A stretch of 64,000 nt of DNA from Pegoplata infirma (taxonomy: Eukaryota; Arthropoda; Insecta; Diptera; Anthomyiidae): the NCBI GenBank assembly GCA_963921195.1, contig OY992536.1:326695038-326759037 (forward strand), read 5' to 3'. Position 1 is the first letter of the stretch; the number at the start of each line of letters is the position of its first letter. Below, one piece after another: positions 33,643-45,063 of the stretch. The notes beneath the pieces were generated by a model. The model was given only the letters and a program-made list of their open reading frames with translations. It was not told where the DNA came from and did no database searches. The position numbers were made by a program, and so were the translations under genes.

Positions 33643-34337
33643 GAGTTCACACTACCGACTTTAAACATCTCATGAGTGTTTAAGCGCTAAACAATCAAAA
33701 TTTGACTTGTTCCCCCATACATTTGGTTGTTCGACTTGTTTCCCTGTTGAACATTTCGCTAAACATTTCAAAGGCAGGGTTCGGTATATTTCCTTTTAAT
33801 TTTTCTTTATTCTATGCCAAAAAAAAAAGATTTCATAGCAACCAGCTTCTGTATCTGTCTGCCATTTTCTTAGCAAAACATTGGAAAATTGATAAATTAT
33901 AAATATTTAAAAAACTAATAAAAACTACTGAAAATTCAGAAAAAAGTGTGTGTTTTATTTATAATTATATTGGAAAAGCTGCACTAATAGTGAATTTTGC
34001 CTTCCATCGAAGTATAAATATGCAAACAGCTTCGGACAGGTCCGGAACAAAAAACAGAAAAATCTTCCTATTTACTTGAAATGAGTCAATAAAAAGGTGT
34101 TCCGTGTAGTGGTGTTATGTAAATGTTATAAAAAAAAAAAATTGAATATCTTGTCTTCCGCCAAAGATTAAAAGGTTTTTAGAAATATTTTTGCAAATTT
34201 TTTCAGAATTAGGTTATGTGCGTTTGTTTACAAACGTTAAACACTCAAAGTTAAACGCGCAAAATGTAGTGTGAACGATTTTGTTTACTTTTTTAAACAA
34301 GTGGCTTAAACGAGTACAAATTCTCTAGTGTGAACTC
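33643..34337. mobile_element. Element FF: inverted-repeat element with GAGTTCACACTA ends
   Basis: GAGTTCACACTA at left and TAGTGTGAACTC at right are perfect inverses. GTGTTTAAGCGCTAAAC near the left resembles the inverse of GTTAAACACTCAAAG...AAACGCGC near 34230. The target duplication is unclear. Confidence 0.65.
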
Positions 34338-34637
34338 AGTATTAAGGGTGGGAACGTGTTTTTTTAACTCGACATTTGGTGTAGAATGCCACAAATATTT
34401 TTTAGATTTTTTAGGTGCATAAATATCACATCCCTTGTTATGACCGAATTAGTTTAAAAATATGTACTTTTGTACTTACTTATGTAAAATTGTGGCCGAA
34501 ATGTTGCGACTTTACAATTCGTTTGTTAAACCCGGGTTTTACTGTATATTATTTTCAGTTACCCCCTAAAAAATGTAGTGCTTAAATCGTACGTTTGCAA
34601 TTTAGGTGGCAAAATAAATATTTTGTTGTTTGTGAAG
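34338..34637. other. Intergenic AT-rich sequence, nothing recognised
   Basis: No supported feature. GACATTTGGTGTAGAATGCCACA at 34372-34393 also occurs in nearly the same form near 260-285 in the first intron, so it is an unassigned dispersed repeat. Confidence 0.5.
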
Positions 34638-34639
34638 TA

Positions 34640-35202
34640 CACTCAAAAAAATAAAACTGTAAAGTTAACAAACTTTTTTTTGTTAACTCGAGTTTACTGG
34701 CTTTTTAGCAAATTTTTAGTTAAAATCAGCGTTTTAACTACTTTTTTTAGTTAAGTTCGATTTACGAAAATACTAGTTTTGTACAAATTTGGAATTAATT
34801 TTTTTTGTTGACTTTAAAACTGAGTTTACGAATTTTTACTAATTAATTTGCTGATTTTTTGTAACATTTTTGTCAAGTCGAAAATTTTAAACATTTCTTG
34901 TGTAGCCTCCTATGCAAATCTCATTAGTCCTACTTAAGCTGAACTTAACGCTGTGAAAAATATATTTTTTTTTTTATTTAAAAAAAAAGGTTAGCTGAAT
35001 TCACCTAATAAAAAATGTTACGAAATTTTCAGCTGAATTTTTAGTTAAAATTACTGTTTTTTTGCTACATTCATTCTACGAAAAGTTAACTAAATATTTT
35101 TTGTTAAATTAACTAGAAATTTAGTAGGTTCAAAATCAGGTGTTTTTTTAGTTAAATTTAACTAAATTTTTTGCCAACTTTACAGTTTTTTTTTTTTGAG
35201 TG
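34640..35202. mobile_element. Family C MITE, copy 1
   Basis: The ends are CACTCAAAAAAATAAAACTG and ACTTTACAGT(T)nGAGTG, with TA duplicated (34638-34639, 35203-35204). The body has repeated GTTAAATTTAACTAAA/TTTAGTTAA words. It is nearly identical to copy 2 (36122-36683). Confidence 0.92.
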
Positions 35203-36121
35203 TACGTATACTTAGTATTTATTTGTGTATCACAAATTCATCATACGCACTATAATTCTAGATTTCTTCATAAAATAACTGTATGTTGCGTATAATTAAC
35301 ATTTAATTACTATGTATGGCTGTTTGAATAATAAATTTTGCCGCACAATTCATACCGCAATACAATATTTTAAACTAGAAAAAATTAAATCACAAACAAA
35401 ATTTTAAAACGTTAATTAAGCGAAAACAATAGGGAATAACCCCAACAACCACTAACAATATTCATACACACACACACACACGTACACACCAACCATTTAA
35501 ATCACAACTAAACTAAATTATACGGCAGAAATAAGATGAAAAAAAAAGTAGCGACGTGGATTAAATCTAAACAACTAGAGATTTTACAAAATACTAAAAC
35601 AGACTAAAAATCCGCAACATTAAAAAGTGCTTAGCACAAAAAACCACTGCATAAAGGAACAACTTTTTTTTGTTTTTTTTGCAATGCAAACACAAAACCA
35701 CACATACACGCACGAATTTGTGTAGTGAAAGAAGATTTAACAATTAAATTTTAAAACTTTTGTGCTGAATTAACAAGTAAATTTATATTAACTTTATGTT
35801 ATCATTAAAAACAAAAACAAACAAAAAAAAGGAAAAGAACTTTAAACTTAAGTTGGAGTAATTAAAAATTAAAGAGAACAAAAAAAAAAACAATACAACA
35901 GTCAGTAAAATGAAATGAAATAACTACACACAAAAAAGGTATCCCGAGGTAATCATGGAAATTTTTAATGAGACTAGAAATTTAATTGAGTCAACACAAG
36001 GACAGAGTAATTCTAACGTTAAGCAGCGGCAAATTTTTCTTTAAACTCGATATTTTTCATTGTTCAACATAAAAAAAAACTTTTTACAACTTTGTAATTT
36101 AAGGAATAAAAGGATGAACTA
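35203..36121. other. Low-repeat intergenic stretch with a (CA)n tract
   Basis: Sequence between two family C copies that is not itself a recognised repeat. It has a (CA)n microsatellite (35466-35483) and A-rich purine stretches typical of fly untranslated exons or promoters. No open frame of note is seen and no splice-flanked exon could be identified. Confidence 0.4.
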
Positions 36122-36683
36122 CACTCAAAAAAATAAAACTGTAAAGTTAACAAACTTTTTTTTGTTAACTCGAGTTTACTGGATTTTTAGCAAATTTTTA
36201 GTTAAAATCAGCGTTTTAACTACTTTTTTTAGTTAAGTTCGATTTACGAAAATACTAGTTTTGTACAAATTTGGAATTAATTTTTTTTGTTGACTTTAAA
36301 ACTGAGTTTACGAATTTTTACTAATTAATTTGCTGATTTTTTGTAACATTTTTGTTAAGTCGAAAATTTTAAACATTTCTTGTGTAGCCTCCTATGCAAA
36401 TCTCATTAGTCCTACTTAAGCTGAACTTAACACTGTGAAAAATATTTTTTTTTTTTTTTTAAAAAAAAAGGTTAGCTGAATTCACCTAATAAAAAATGTT
36501 ACGAAATTTTCAGCTGAATTTTTAGTTAAAATTACTGTTTTTTTGCTACATCCATTCTACGAAAAGTTAACTAAATATTTTTTGTTAAATTAACTAGAAA
36601 TTTAGTAGGTTCAAAATCAGGTGTTTTTTTAGTTAAATTTAACTAAATTTTTTGCCAACTTTACAGTTTTTTTTTTTTGCGTG
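36122..36683. mobile_element. Family C MITE, copy 2
   Basis: Same orientation and almost the same sequence as copy 1, with one G-to-C change in the right tip (TTGCGTG). TA is duplicated (36120-36121, 36684-36685). Confidence 0.92.
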
Positions 36684-37090
36684 TATTATTAAATGTTAAT
36701 TAAAAAAAAAAAAAAAAAATCGGATTCTGGATTTGTATTATATTTCTCGTTTTGAAAATATTTGAAATGATGATTTTTTAACGGTTGTTTTTATGATTTA
36801 AGGGCTACATTTTCGGGAGTAAGACACTACTAATTTTATAAAATCACTTTGATTCATTATACTCTCTTTTTCCGGATAGAGCAATGTTTACTAAGTTTAA
36901 GAACGACCACTTTGAGATAAAACAAGTAGAAAAGTTAAATTCGACTTTGCCGAATCTATGAATACCCTCCACAATGCATTTTTTAAAGGATAGTACATTT
37001 TTTAACGGGAAAAAATTATCAATTTTGATTAGAAATATTTAATTTTGAGTAAAAAACTCTTTTTTTGTCATTTAAAAAAAAAAAAAAATT

Positions 37091-37270
37091 CTAATTTTTT
37101 TGAGTGTAAAATTTTTTTCGAGTGTAATGTTTTTTTTTACTGTAAAAATATTTCTGAGTGAATGCACGTACGTATGTACACAAAACATTGTCATTTTTGT
37201 AAAAAAACATACTAATTTTTTTTTTTGAGTGTAAAATTTTTTTTGAGTGTACAATTTTTTTCGAGTGTAA
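37091..37270. repeat. Tandem ACACTCAAAAAA-type units, block 2 (inverted)
   Basis: TTTTTTGAGTGTAAAATTTTTTT units occur in two clusters (37095-37160, 37220-37270) within the - strand subfamily 2 element. Confidence 0.8.
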
Positions 37271-37759
37271 TTTTAAAGTGTCCAATGCTGTTTAAACTAA
37301 ACAAGTCCAATGCTTTTTAAACTAAACAAGTTTGAAAAGCATTGCTTTAAAACTAAACAAGTTTGAAAAGCATTTGCTGTGTTTTTCAATAAGTGGATTT
37401 GATTTCGGATTAATCTTATTTAGTTTACAAATATTTTAACACGCCAAAACAAATTTGGAATATTTTTTTCCGTAATCTACGATAAATTAGCAATTATAAT
37501 CCAAAAAAATAATAAAAAAAATGGAAAATTGAAAAAGTTACAAATAAATCAAAATTAATCCAATTAAATTTTAGGATTTAATAAGTCCACTTTGGATTAA
37601 TTTTGATTTATTTATAACTTTTTTCATTTTCCAAATTTTTTTCCTTTTTTTTTATGTCAAGCTTCAGCAGTCTTGTTATTGTCTTTCGAAAGTTATCGTG
37701 TTTTTTATCTCGTAAATTCGAGAAACACCCTTGCCGAAATTTACTCTTTAGCTCATAAC

Positions 37760-38336
37760 TAGGGATGAGATTTTCATGCACTAAAAAACCGAAAATATGC
37801 GCTTAAAATATGCGCTAAAAAATTCAAAATATGCACTAAAAACCTAAAAATATGCACTAAAAAATAAAATGTGCGCAATGAAAATCTTGTTTTCATAGGA
37901 AAAACTTCTTAAAAAGCAAAAAATAACGCCGGGTTTAAATAGTAACATTTAAAACTTTATATAAGCAAGATTTTTTTAGAAATTCAGACAATCTGTAAAA
38001 CAAATTTTAAAGAAAAAAAAAATAATTTTTCTTATTTCCAAAATAAATTGTTAAAACTTAAAATAGTTTTTGAAACAAATAAATTTTAATTTGTGTTTTT
38101 GCTAATTTATGACAAAATATGCAAAAATATGCACTTAAAAGTTGGAAATATGCACAAAATATGCATTTAAAACCAAAATATGCAAAAATATGCATTTTCA
38201 CCAAAATATGCAAAAATATGCAAAAACAAATCGATGCCATTTTAACGCAAATTTCTTGATTCGGAAAGATAATTGGTCGATATCGTTTTTAGACTATCGA
38301 CAGAAAACATGCATTTGCATGGAAATCTCATCCCTA
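37760..38336. mobile_element. Element T: hAT-like MITE with ATATGCA arrays
   Basis: The ends are TAGGGATGAGAT..CATGCA and its inverse ..ATCTCATCCCTA, with a perfect 8-bp duplication CTCATAAC (37752-37759, 38337-38344). More than ten AATATGC(A/G) words are arranged in inward-facing arrays near both ends, as expected of hAT transposase-binding repeats. It is inserted in the - strand mini-me-like element. Confidence 0.92.
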
Positions 38337-38988
38337 CTCATAACTTTTGAACCACTGGACCGATTTGGCTGGATTGCAATACCAACCTGACCAGGTAAAT
38401 GACCAACATATATGCCAAACTTCAGGAGCCTCCGTAAAGTCTTTCAAAAGTTAGCGTGTTTTCAACAGACAGACAGACGGACGGACATCGCTTGATCGTC
38501 TTAAAATCGACCGAGGATCATGAATATATATACTTAATGGGGTCCTAGACCAATATTTCAAGGTGTTACAAACGGAATGACAAACTTATATATACCCTCT
38601 ATCACTTGAGTGGAGGGTATAAAAATGGCTCAGAATTGTGTACTCTTTAAATCATGATAATGTTTTGCTGAAGTTTTGAGTGTACTTGCCAACACAGAAA
38701 AAAATATGGAGGAAACAAATTTGAGTAATCATTTGTTTTAATTTAAATTGACGCAATTAAAAATTTACTTAAAAATTTTAAAAACAATTTAAGTAAATAA
38801 TTTAATAAAAATTTAATAGTTTTTTTAATTAATTTTTAAACTCTCATACACTGAAAAAAATAACTATACTGAAATTAAATAAACACTGTTATTAATTTAA
38901 GTACACAATTTTTTTTATAATTTACTTCAACTTAACTTAATATAAGGTGGTTTTACTTAAAACAAAGAAAATAAACTTGAAGATAGTA

Positions 38989-39580
38989 CACTCAAAAAAA
39001 TAAAACTGTAAAGTTAACAAATTTTTTTTTGTTAACTCGAGTTTACTGGCTTTTTAGCAAATTTTTAGTTAAAATCAGCGTTTTAACTACTTTTTCTAGT
39101 TAAGTTCAATTTACGAAAATACTAGTTTTGTACAAATTTTGAATTAATTTTTTTTGTTGACTTTAAAACTGAGTTTACGAATTTTTACTAATTAATTTGC
39201 TGATTTTTTGTAACATTTTTGTCAAGTGAAAAATTTTAAACATTTCTTGTGTAGCCTCCTATGCAAATCTCATAAGTCCTACTTAAGCTGAACTTAATGC
39301 TGTGAAAAAAAATAAAAAATAAGTGAAGTGTTAGTGTTTAAAACCAATATTTACCAAACTTAAAATTTTTTAATGAATTCAACTAATAAAAAATGTTACG
39401 AAATTTTCAGCTGAATTTTTAGTTAAAATTACGGTTTTTTTGCTACATTCATTCTACGAAAAGTTAACTAAATATTTTTTGTTAAATTAACTAGAAATTT
39501 AGTAGGTTCAAAATCAGGTGTTTTTTTAGTTAAATTTAACTAAATTTTTTGCTAACTTTACAGTTTTATTTTTTTGAGTG
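38989..39580. mobile_element. Family C MITE, copy 3
   Basis: The ends CACTCAAAAAAATAAAACTG and ACTTTACAGTTTTATTTTTTTGAGTG (the latter the best-preserved right end in the family) are flanked by TA (38987-38988, 39581-39582). It differs from copies 1 and 2 by a replaced segment around 39305-39370. It is inserted in BB. Confidence 0.92.
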
Positions 39581-39639
39581 TACATGCAAATACTTAAAAG
39601 AGCACAAAAGTTTTCCTTAATTTGTTTTTTAAAATTAAG

Positions 39640-40795
39640 CAGGGACATAACGGTTATAATTTTTATCCAAAAAAATTTCCAAGTTATTGAATTCTAAAAA
39701 ATTTATAAATTTAAACGACTTCCAAACTGTTTGTTTGTGAGTTTTATTTTAAAAATTAAAATAATCAATCAAAAAGTTGATTTTTATTTTGTGAAAAATA
39801 AAAACGGTTATTTTAAATTAAATAATAAACAATCAAAAATCAGAAATTATTTGAAACAAACAAAACAAAAAAAGAAAAACAAATTATAGTAAATATACGA
39901 AAAAATAATGTTTGTTGCATACAAAATTGTAATGTTTTTAAACTACAAAGCACTGTTCCATTTAGAAGATATCCTAGAACTGATGAAATCTGAAGACCCT
40001 TGTGTATTTGGATACACATGTATTTTTGAGCAAAAAACGGATTTATTATTTAAATTTAATGGAAATGCATATGCAATGTCAAGATTTTGACCCAACTTTC
40101 AAAGTAAAACATAAAATTCTATAATTTTATTGCGGCGCGTCAACTTTTGCCATACTAGAATTAACAGATTTAAAGTTAAAGCATTAATTAAGGGCCGTTT
40201 AGTCAGCCCTCGGAAATATGTACATATCCATCGAAAAGAGATTATATAGCTAGGGATACGGGATTCGCTTCAAATTACTTATTATCTAATTCACATCAAT
40301 GCTGTACCGAGCAAAGAAATATGTATTGATAGTTTGCGATGCTCTGACTGATTCAAACTATTTTAATCTGAGAATGTGGCTAGTAAAAAAGCGATTTCCG
40401 CGGTATGAAATTGCGTAGCAGATTTGTTCGTCAGATTTAAAACATTTTGTTTAAGATTTTTCAAGCATACAAATTCCAAACATTCAAATTTGTTTGTAAA
40501 ATACATATTTCTACAAAATTGATTGAATAAAATAAAAATTAAAATAAAAGTTATTTTTCGACCAAATACATAAATCAACAAATAACTTTTATTTTGAGGT
40601 TGAAAATAAAAATCCAAAAATTAATCGAAAATTTTGATTTAAAAAATAAAAATCAATTTTAAGACATCTTTGCAAATTTTTGTTAATTTTTAACTAAAAT
40701 ATGTCTTTTTATATTTGTTGTTAAATAATTAACCAACTTTTTCAATTTTTTTTTTGTGATTTTTATGAAAACATAACGGTTATTTTTCGTCCCTG
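39640..40795. mobile_element. Element CC: hAT-like element, 1.16 kb
   Basis: Starts CAGGGACATAACGGTTAT and ends ATAACGGTTATTTTTCGTCCCTG, with a perfect 8-bp duplication AAATTAAG (39632-39639, 40796-40803). Within each end, AAAAACGGTTATTTT-like and AAATAAAAATCAA motifs repeat. No transposase domain is visible in the short frames at 39908-40090 and 40363-40617. Confidence 0.92.
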
Positions 40796-41139
40796 AAATT
40801 AAGTTAAATATTCTTTACATTAATGGCGAATTGATTGCATTTAAGAAAAAAACGGTTTATTAAAAAATTTTCTTTTACTTAAAAGAAAAAAATTTAAATT
40901 GTGTGCAAAAAAAATAAATAAGTACGCAACTTACTTAAAAATAGTATAGACATTTTCAAGACATTGAATCAAATAAGTACTAATCTTTAATTCCAAAACG
41001 CATTTTCTTTAATTTAATCAATTTTTGTTTTAAGTTAAGAAAAAAGTAACCTTTATTTTATTGATTTCATTGACTTTATTTGAATCCATATCTTCATCAG
41101 TTTAAGAAAGAATTGACTTAACTTAAGAAAAAAATACTT

Positions 41140-41560
41140 GAGGTATTTTGGGGACCCCATCTGGGGGTCCCATCTAAAGACCCCATGAGACCCTAACTTT
41201 AAATCCAAATTTCGATTTTCGCGGAATTTTCAAATGCCTATAACTCTGCAAATACTGCAGATACGAAAAAAATCCTAAAGGCATTTTTGTAGTCCTTAAC
41301 GTGTAGAATATGACCGCCGAAGACACGAAAGCTCTCCGAGTTATAGTTTTCGAGTTATTTCATGATCAAATTTCTCAAGACCCCATTCCCAGATCTCGAA
41401 AACTAAGCCAGATAGAGCGATTCTGACCAAAATTTTGGATCAAAATCAATAGTGACCCTATAATAGTGTACGCACATACTCATGGGCGGACCCCATATAT
41501 TGGGGGCCCGTAGGGTCCTCACATTGGGACTCCATAGGGTCCACAGAATCCGTAAGTTTA
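41140..41560. repeat. GGACCCC module, copy 2 (inside BB)
   Basis: GGGGACCCCATCTGGGGGTCCC..., then CCTATAACTCTGCAAATACTGCAG, CGAAAGCTCTCCGAGTTATAG, TCTCGAAAACTAAGCCAGATAGAGCGA and a second GGACCCC block (41485-41545). Compared with the H1 copy the order is partly inverted. Confidence 0.7.
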
Positions 41561-42007
41561 AGGAAATTTTTACTTATTTTAAAAAAATATTTTTCCTCTG
41601 GATAAAAACAATTAAACTTAGAATAAGTACAATTTTACTTACTTTTAAGATATATTTAAGTAAATGCATTACTATGTTTTAGGAAAAAATATACTTGAAA
41701 GAAGAATTAATATCTTTGGAGCCCTCGCATACCCTTCTTTTTTTAAATTAAGTTCAACATGCTTTAAAAATGGTAAACAATTTTTTCAGTGTAGTTTTTT
41801 GAATTCTAGTTTAGTTTATAGTTTTTGTGTATGTATATGAAAGTTTGTAATCGTCTTTATAAAATTTTCCTATGTTTTTGAGACATAAATATGTCTGGTA
41901 AAGTTTAAAAAAACAAGTTTTTTGTTTTTTTTTTTTTTTTGTAAAAAAATTTAAAACTTTTTTAAACTTAAAAAAATATATATAGATAAATTTTGAGTAA
42001 ATTTTTC

Positions 42008-42608
42008 CCCGGGTCTGTTTGGTTTTAAATTTCAGCTCAATCGGTCCAGTGGTTCAAAAGTTATAAGCAAAACCTTGAATTTCAGATTAGTTTCATCTAA
42101 AATGCCACGTGTTTTAACAAGTTTTAAAAGCATTGGTGGTAACTAAACAATGCTTTTCAAACTTGTTTAATTTTAAAGCAATACTTTTTAAACTTGTTTA
42201 GTTTTAAAAGCATTGGTAACTTAAAAATTACACTCGAAAAAAATTTTACACTCAAAAAAAAATTTTACACTCAAAAAAATTTTACACTCAAAAAAAATTT
42301 ACACAAAAAAATTTTTTTTTTTTTTTATTTTTACAAAAATGACAATATTTTGTGTAAGAAATATTTTTACAGTAAAAAAAAACATTACACTCGAAAAAAA
42401 TTTTAGACTCCAAAAAAAAAAATTTGTAATTTTTCTTTTTTTGAAAATAAACTGACAAAAAAAGAGTTTTTTACTCAAAATAAAATATTTCTAATCAAAA
42501 TTGTTAAGTTTTTCACGTTAAAAAATGTACTACCCTTTAAAAAAAATGCATTGTGGAGGGTATTCATAGATTCGGCAAAGTCGAATTTAACTTTTCTACT
42601 TGTTTTTA
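42008..42608 (+). mobile_element. Mini-me/INE-like subfamily 2, 5'-truncated copy
   Basis: Begins within the body (AATCGGTCCAGTGGTTCAAAAGTT) and carries two AAACTTGTTTAGTTTTAAA(A)GCATTGGT units. The TTTTACACTCAAAAAAAA block is at 42229-42312. The end is GGAGGGTATTCATAGATTCGGCAAAGTCGAATTTAACTTTTCTACTTG. Confidence 0.78.
42229..42312. repeat. Tandem TTTTACACTCAAAAAAAA units, block 3
   Basis: Four to five units of about 17-18 bases, head to tail, inside the subfamily 2 element; further single units are at 42385-42410. Confidence 0.88.
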
Positions 42609-42731
42609 CTCAAATATTTTTTTTTATTTTTTTCTGTAAAAGCTAAGTTTTTTTTAGAAAAAATAATTTTATATTCATTTGCCATTCCATGCAAAACAAA
42701 TTGAAATATCGGTCGAGAAACCCATTTAGTT

Positions 42732-43501
42732 CATTCAAAAAATTATTTCATTAACTGTTTGTAGTTTATTTAAAAAGTTTTACGTTTTGTCGTTTTTAAA
42801 AGAAAAACCATTTGTTAAACGTTTAGTTTTTTTAAATGACTATTTTTGTTATTTGTTTCTAAAGTAACAATTTTTCATTAGCATTAAATTTTTAAAGTCA
42901 TTTATTTTTGTTCTGTAAGTTAAAAAAGTGATTCTTCTTTAATTTTTAATGATTTGTGTACGTTATTATTTCATTAGGTTTTACCTACTAGTGTTGGTTA
43001 TTTTTTTGTAGAAAAAAATTTAAAAAAATTATTTATAGAAATATAATAACATTTTTGTATCAAGTGAATTTGGCTCGATGGTTAGAGTGTCTGGCCAGAA
43101 TGTAGTTGATTGCGGGATCGATTCCCCAAAATTTTATTAAAATTTTTTTAAAATATAATTCAATAGAAAAATTGTAAAAAATAACTTACGAAATCATTAA
43201 TTTTTAATGTATTTGTAGGTAATTTTTTTTTTGAATTTGTTGATAAAAATAACACAACAATCATTAAGTTTTAATGTTTTCGTAGGTTATTTTTTTCGAA
43301 TTTGTTGGTAAAAAAAATTAAAGTGACTTTATTTTCTTTAATGTTCAATGTTATTTATTTTAGAAAATTTTATTAAGAGTAAAAAATAAATGTTGATATT
43401 TGTTAAAACAAACGAATAATTACTGGGTTGATTTTCAGTTGTTTTATCACTTGTTTTAAATGTGTTTTTCATTTGTTTTTGCTTTCAAAATATTTTGAGT
43501 G
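42732..43501. mobile_element. Family A MITE, copy 5, inverted relative to the others
   Basis: Starts CATTCAAAAAATTATTTCATTAACTG and ends AAAATATTTTGAGTG, the reverse complement of the layout of copies 1-4. No insertion inside. The tRNA-like core reads on the + strand at 43061-43130. Confidence 0.85.
43061..43130 (+). other. tRNA-like core of family A, copy 5 (best preserved)
   Basis: TTTGGCTCGATGGTTAGAG supplies a box A (compare the TGGCNNAGTGG consensus) with a GCTC/GAGT D-stem. GCGGGATCGATTCCCC supplies box B with a GGG/CCC T-stem. TTTGG and CCAAA pair around the whole. The acceptor and anticodon stems are not tRNA-like, so this is a pol III promoter-like core, not a tRNA gene. Confidence 0.65.
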
Positions 43502-43888
43502 CAGGATTAGAACCTGGAATACCGGTATTCCTGGAAATATATCTAGAACCGAGAAGCCGGTACCGGCATTTTCAGAAATTTTCAAAAATCACCTATTCCA
43601 TAATGTTTTTTTTTTAATAAAGGATACTTGATTCCAAATTTCAAATAACTTGTAGTGTTAAAATTACATGTATTTTAAGCCATATGATAAATTTTCTTTT
43701 GTTTTTTATTTTTGGAACTCAAAAACAAATTTTACACTTACAAATAATTTACATTAAAAAAATTACATTCAAAAAAAAAATATTTTTACAAAAATGACTT
43801 GTACAAGTTTCTTACTCAAAATAAAATTTGTCTAGCTTAAATTTTATTTTTTTAGGTTATGAAAACTAAATTCACCAAACAAATGTTT

Positions 43889-44380
43889 TTATACCCTCCA
43901 ACCACAGTATGGTGAAACATCGGTCGGGGACCTCATAATGTATATATATTATTGATCAGTGATCGATTCTAAGACATTTTAGCGATGTCCGTCCGTCCGT
44001 CTGTGGAGGACACGATACAGTCCAAAGTAAAAGAGCTAGACTACTGAAATTTGGCACGAATATGTCTAAAGGTCATAGGCTGGTTAAGTTCGGAGATGGG
44101 CAAAATCGGACCATGGGGGAAAAAGTTCCCCCTTTAAGAACTAAACCAACCTCTGAAAAAACACAGTTTTTTATAGATTTTTTGTACTTATGCTTAGCAA
44201 ACGAAACATTTTTTGTCAGAAAAAGTTCAAAGTCCTGTAGTTTGATCCAGGAATGTTGTCACCCACCACAAACCACCCCCCCCCCTCCCCCCACCAAAAG
44301 ACGCCCCTGTTTTTTTTTTTTTAACGTGTTGGAGGGTAAAAAAGATTCGGCACAGCCAAATTTAACACTCTCACGTGCTC
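43889..44380 (+). mobile_element. Mini-me/INE-like subfamily 1, copy with internal deletion
   Basis: TTATACCCTCCAACCACAGT, (TA)n, GATCGATTCTAAGACATTTT, a short GTCCGTCCGTCTG block, AATCGGACCATGGGGGAAAAAG, a C-rich run (44277-44293), and the end GGAGGG...AAGATTCGGCACAGCCAAATTTAACACTC. The 115-codon frame at 44062-44409 is repeat-derived. Confidence 0.82.
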
Positions 44381-45063
44381 TACTTAAAAACATTTGTATT
44401 ATAGACTAATTTAAATTTTTTACTAATTTGCTTACTGTAGTGGGTCATACATAAAATTGAGCTCATCGATGTTTTTTCTCTGCTGGTAATCTACTTTCAC
44501 TTTGTTTTTCTTTTTAAAAATATGCAGAATGTCAAAACATTTTTTTCTTTTTAGCAAATTTAAAAATGTTTATTTTAAAAGTTTTTAACCGGGCATACAT
44601 ATTTTAAAATTGTAACAACTAATTAAATCAGTGACAGCAAACACATTAAACAAATATACATAAATAAATATGTATGTATGTCTAACAAATTAAATTCGTC
44701 CCACAAACATACACATAATAAATAAATAAACATGTCTATGTAGTTGGTATTGTTGTTTTTCCCTTAATACACTTTAATGCTTATTTAATTTGACGTGTAA
44801 TGATTTTGGTCGGATGTGGGCGACAATTGCTTTCAGATACAAATTTGTAAAATAAATTTATCTGAATGTAATGACGCGGATTTTGGAAAACATTTTATTT
44901 AGAATTTTATTTTCAATAATAAATACATTTTTTTTTATTTTTTTTAACTAAAATACTTAAAAATGGTTTTTATATGATTGTTCATTTGAATTGTCATTGC
45001 TCGAAATGTAATACAATATGAATGTGTGTGTGTGTGTCTGTGCGTAAATTTTTGTGGTGCTTA
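44381..45063. other. Intergenic AT-rich sequence with a (GT)n tract
   Basis: No gene. There is a (GT)n microsatellite at 45023-45042 and a short TATGTATG run at 44670-44681. Confidence 0.5.

Larger units (their letters stand above)
36920..38622 (-). mobile_element. Mini-me/INE-like subfamily 2, long copy, split by element T
   Basis: On the - strand it starts ATACCCTCCACTCAAGTGATAGAGGG (itself a hairpin, 38593-38622). It then has the (TA)n block, the AAGACGATCAAGCGATGTCCGTCCG core with (GTCY)n (38468-38490), the AATCGGTCCAGTGG block and the TTTTACACTCAAAAAA tandem block. It ends GGAGGGTATTCATAGATTCGGCAAAGTCGAATTTAACTTTTCTACTTGTTTT. Element T is inserted at 37760. Confidence 0.82.
38849..41791. 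mobile_element. Element BB: 2.9-kb TA-flanked element with nested C3, CC and a GGACCCC module
   Basis: The ends are CACTGAAAAAAATAACTATA and ...GTAAACAATTTTTTCAGTG, with TA duplicated (38847-38848, 41792-41793). AAGTTAA/TTAACTT words repeat throughout both arms. Two insertions lie inside: family C copy 3 (38989-39580) and hAT-like CC (39640-40795). The module is at 41140-41560. The element's own sequence is about 1.2 kb. Confidence 0.8.

Noticed and set aside
43061..43130. Functional tRNA gene
   Set aside because: Box A and B look good but there is no acceptor stem or plausible anticodon arm, and it is embedded in a repeated MITE.
44062..44409. 115-codon Pro-rich frame
   Set aside because: Lies inside a mini-me-like element and reads through its C-rich run.
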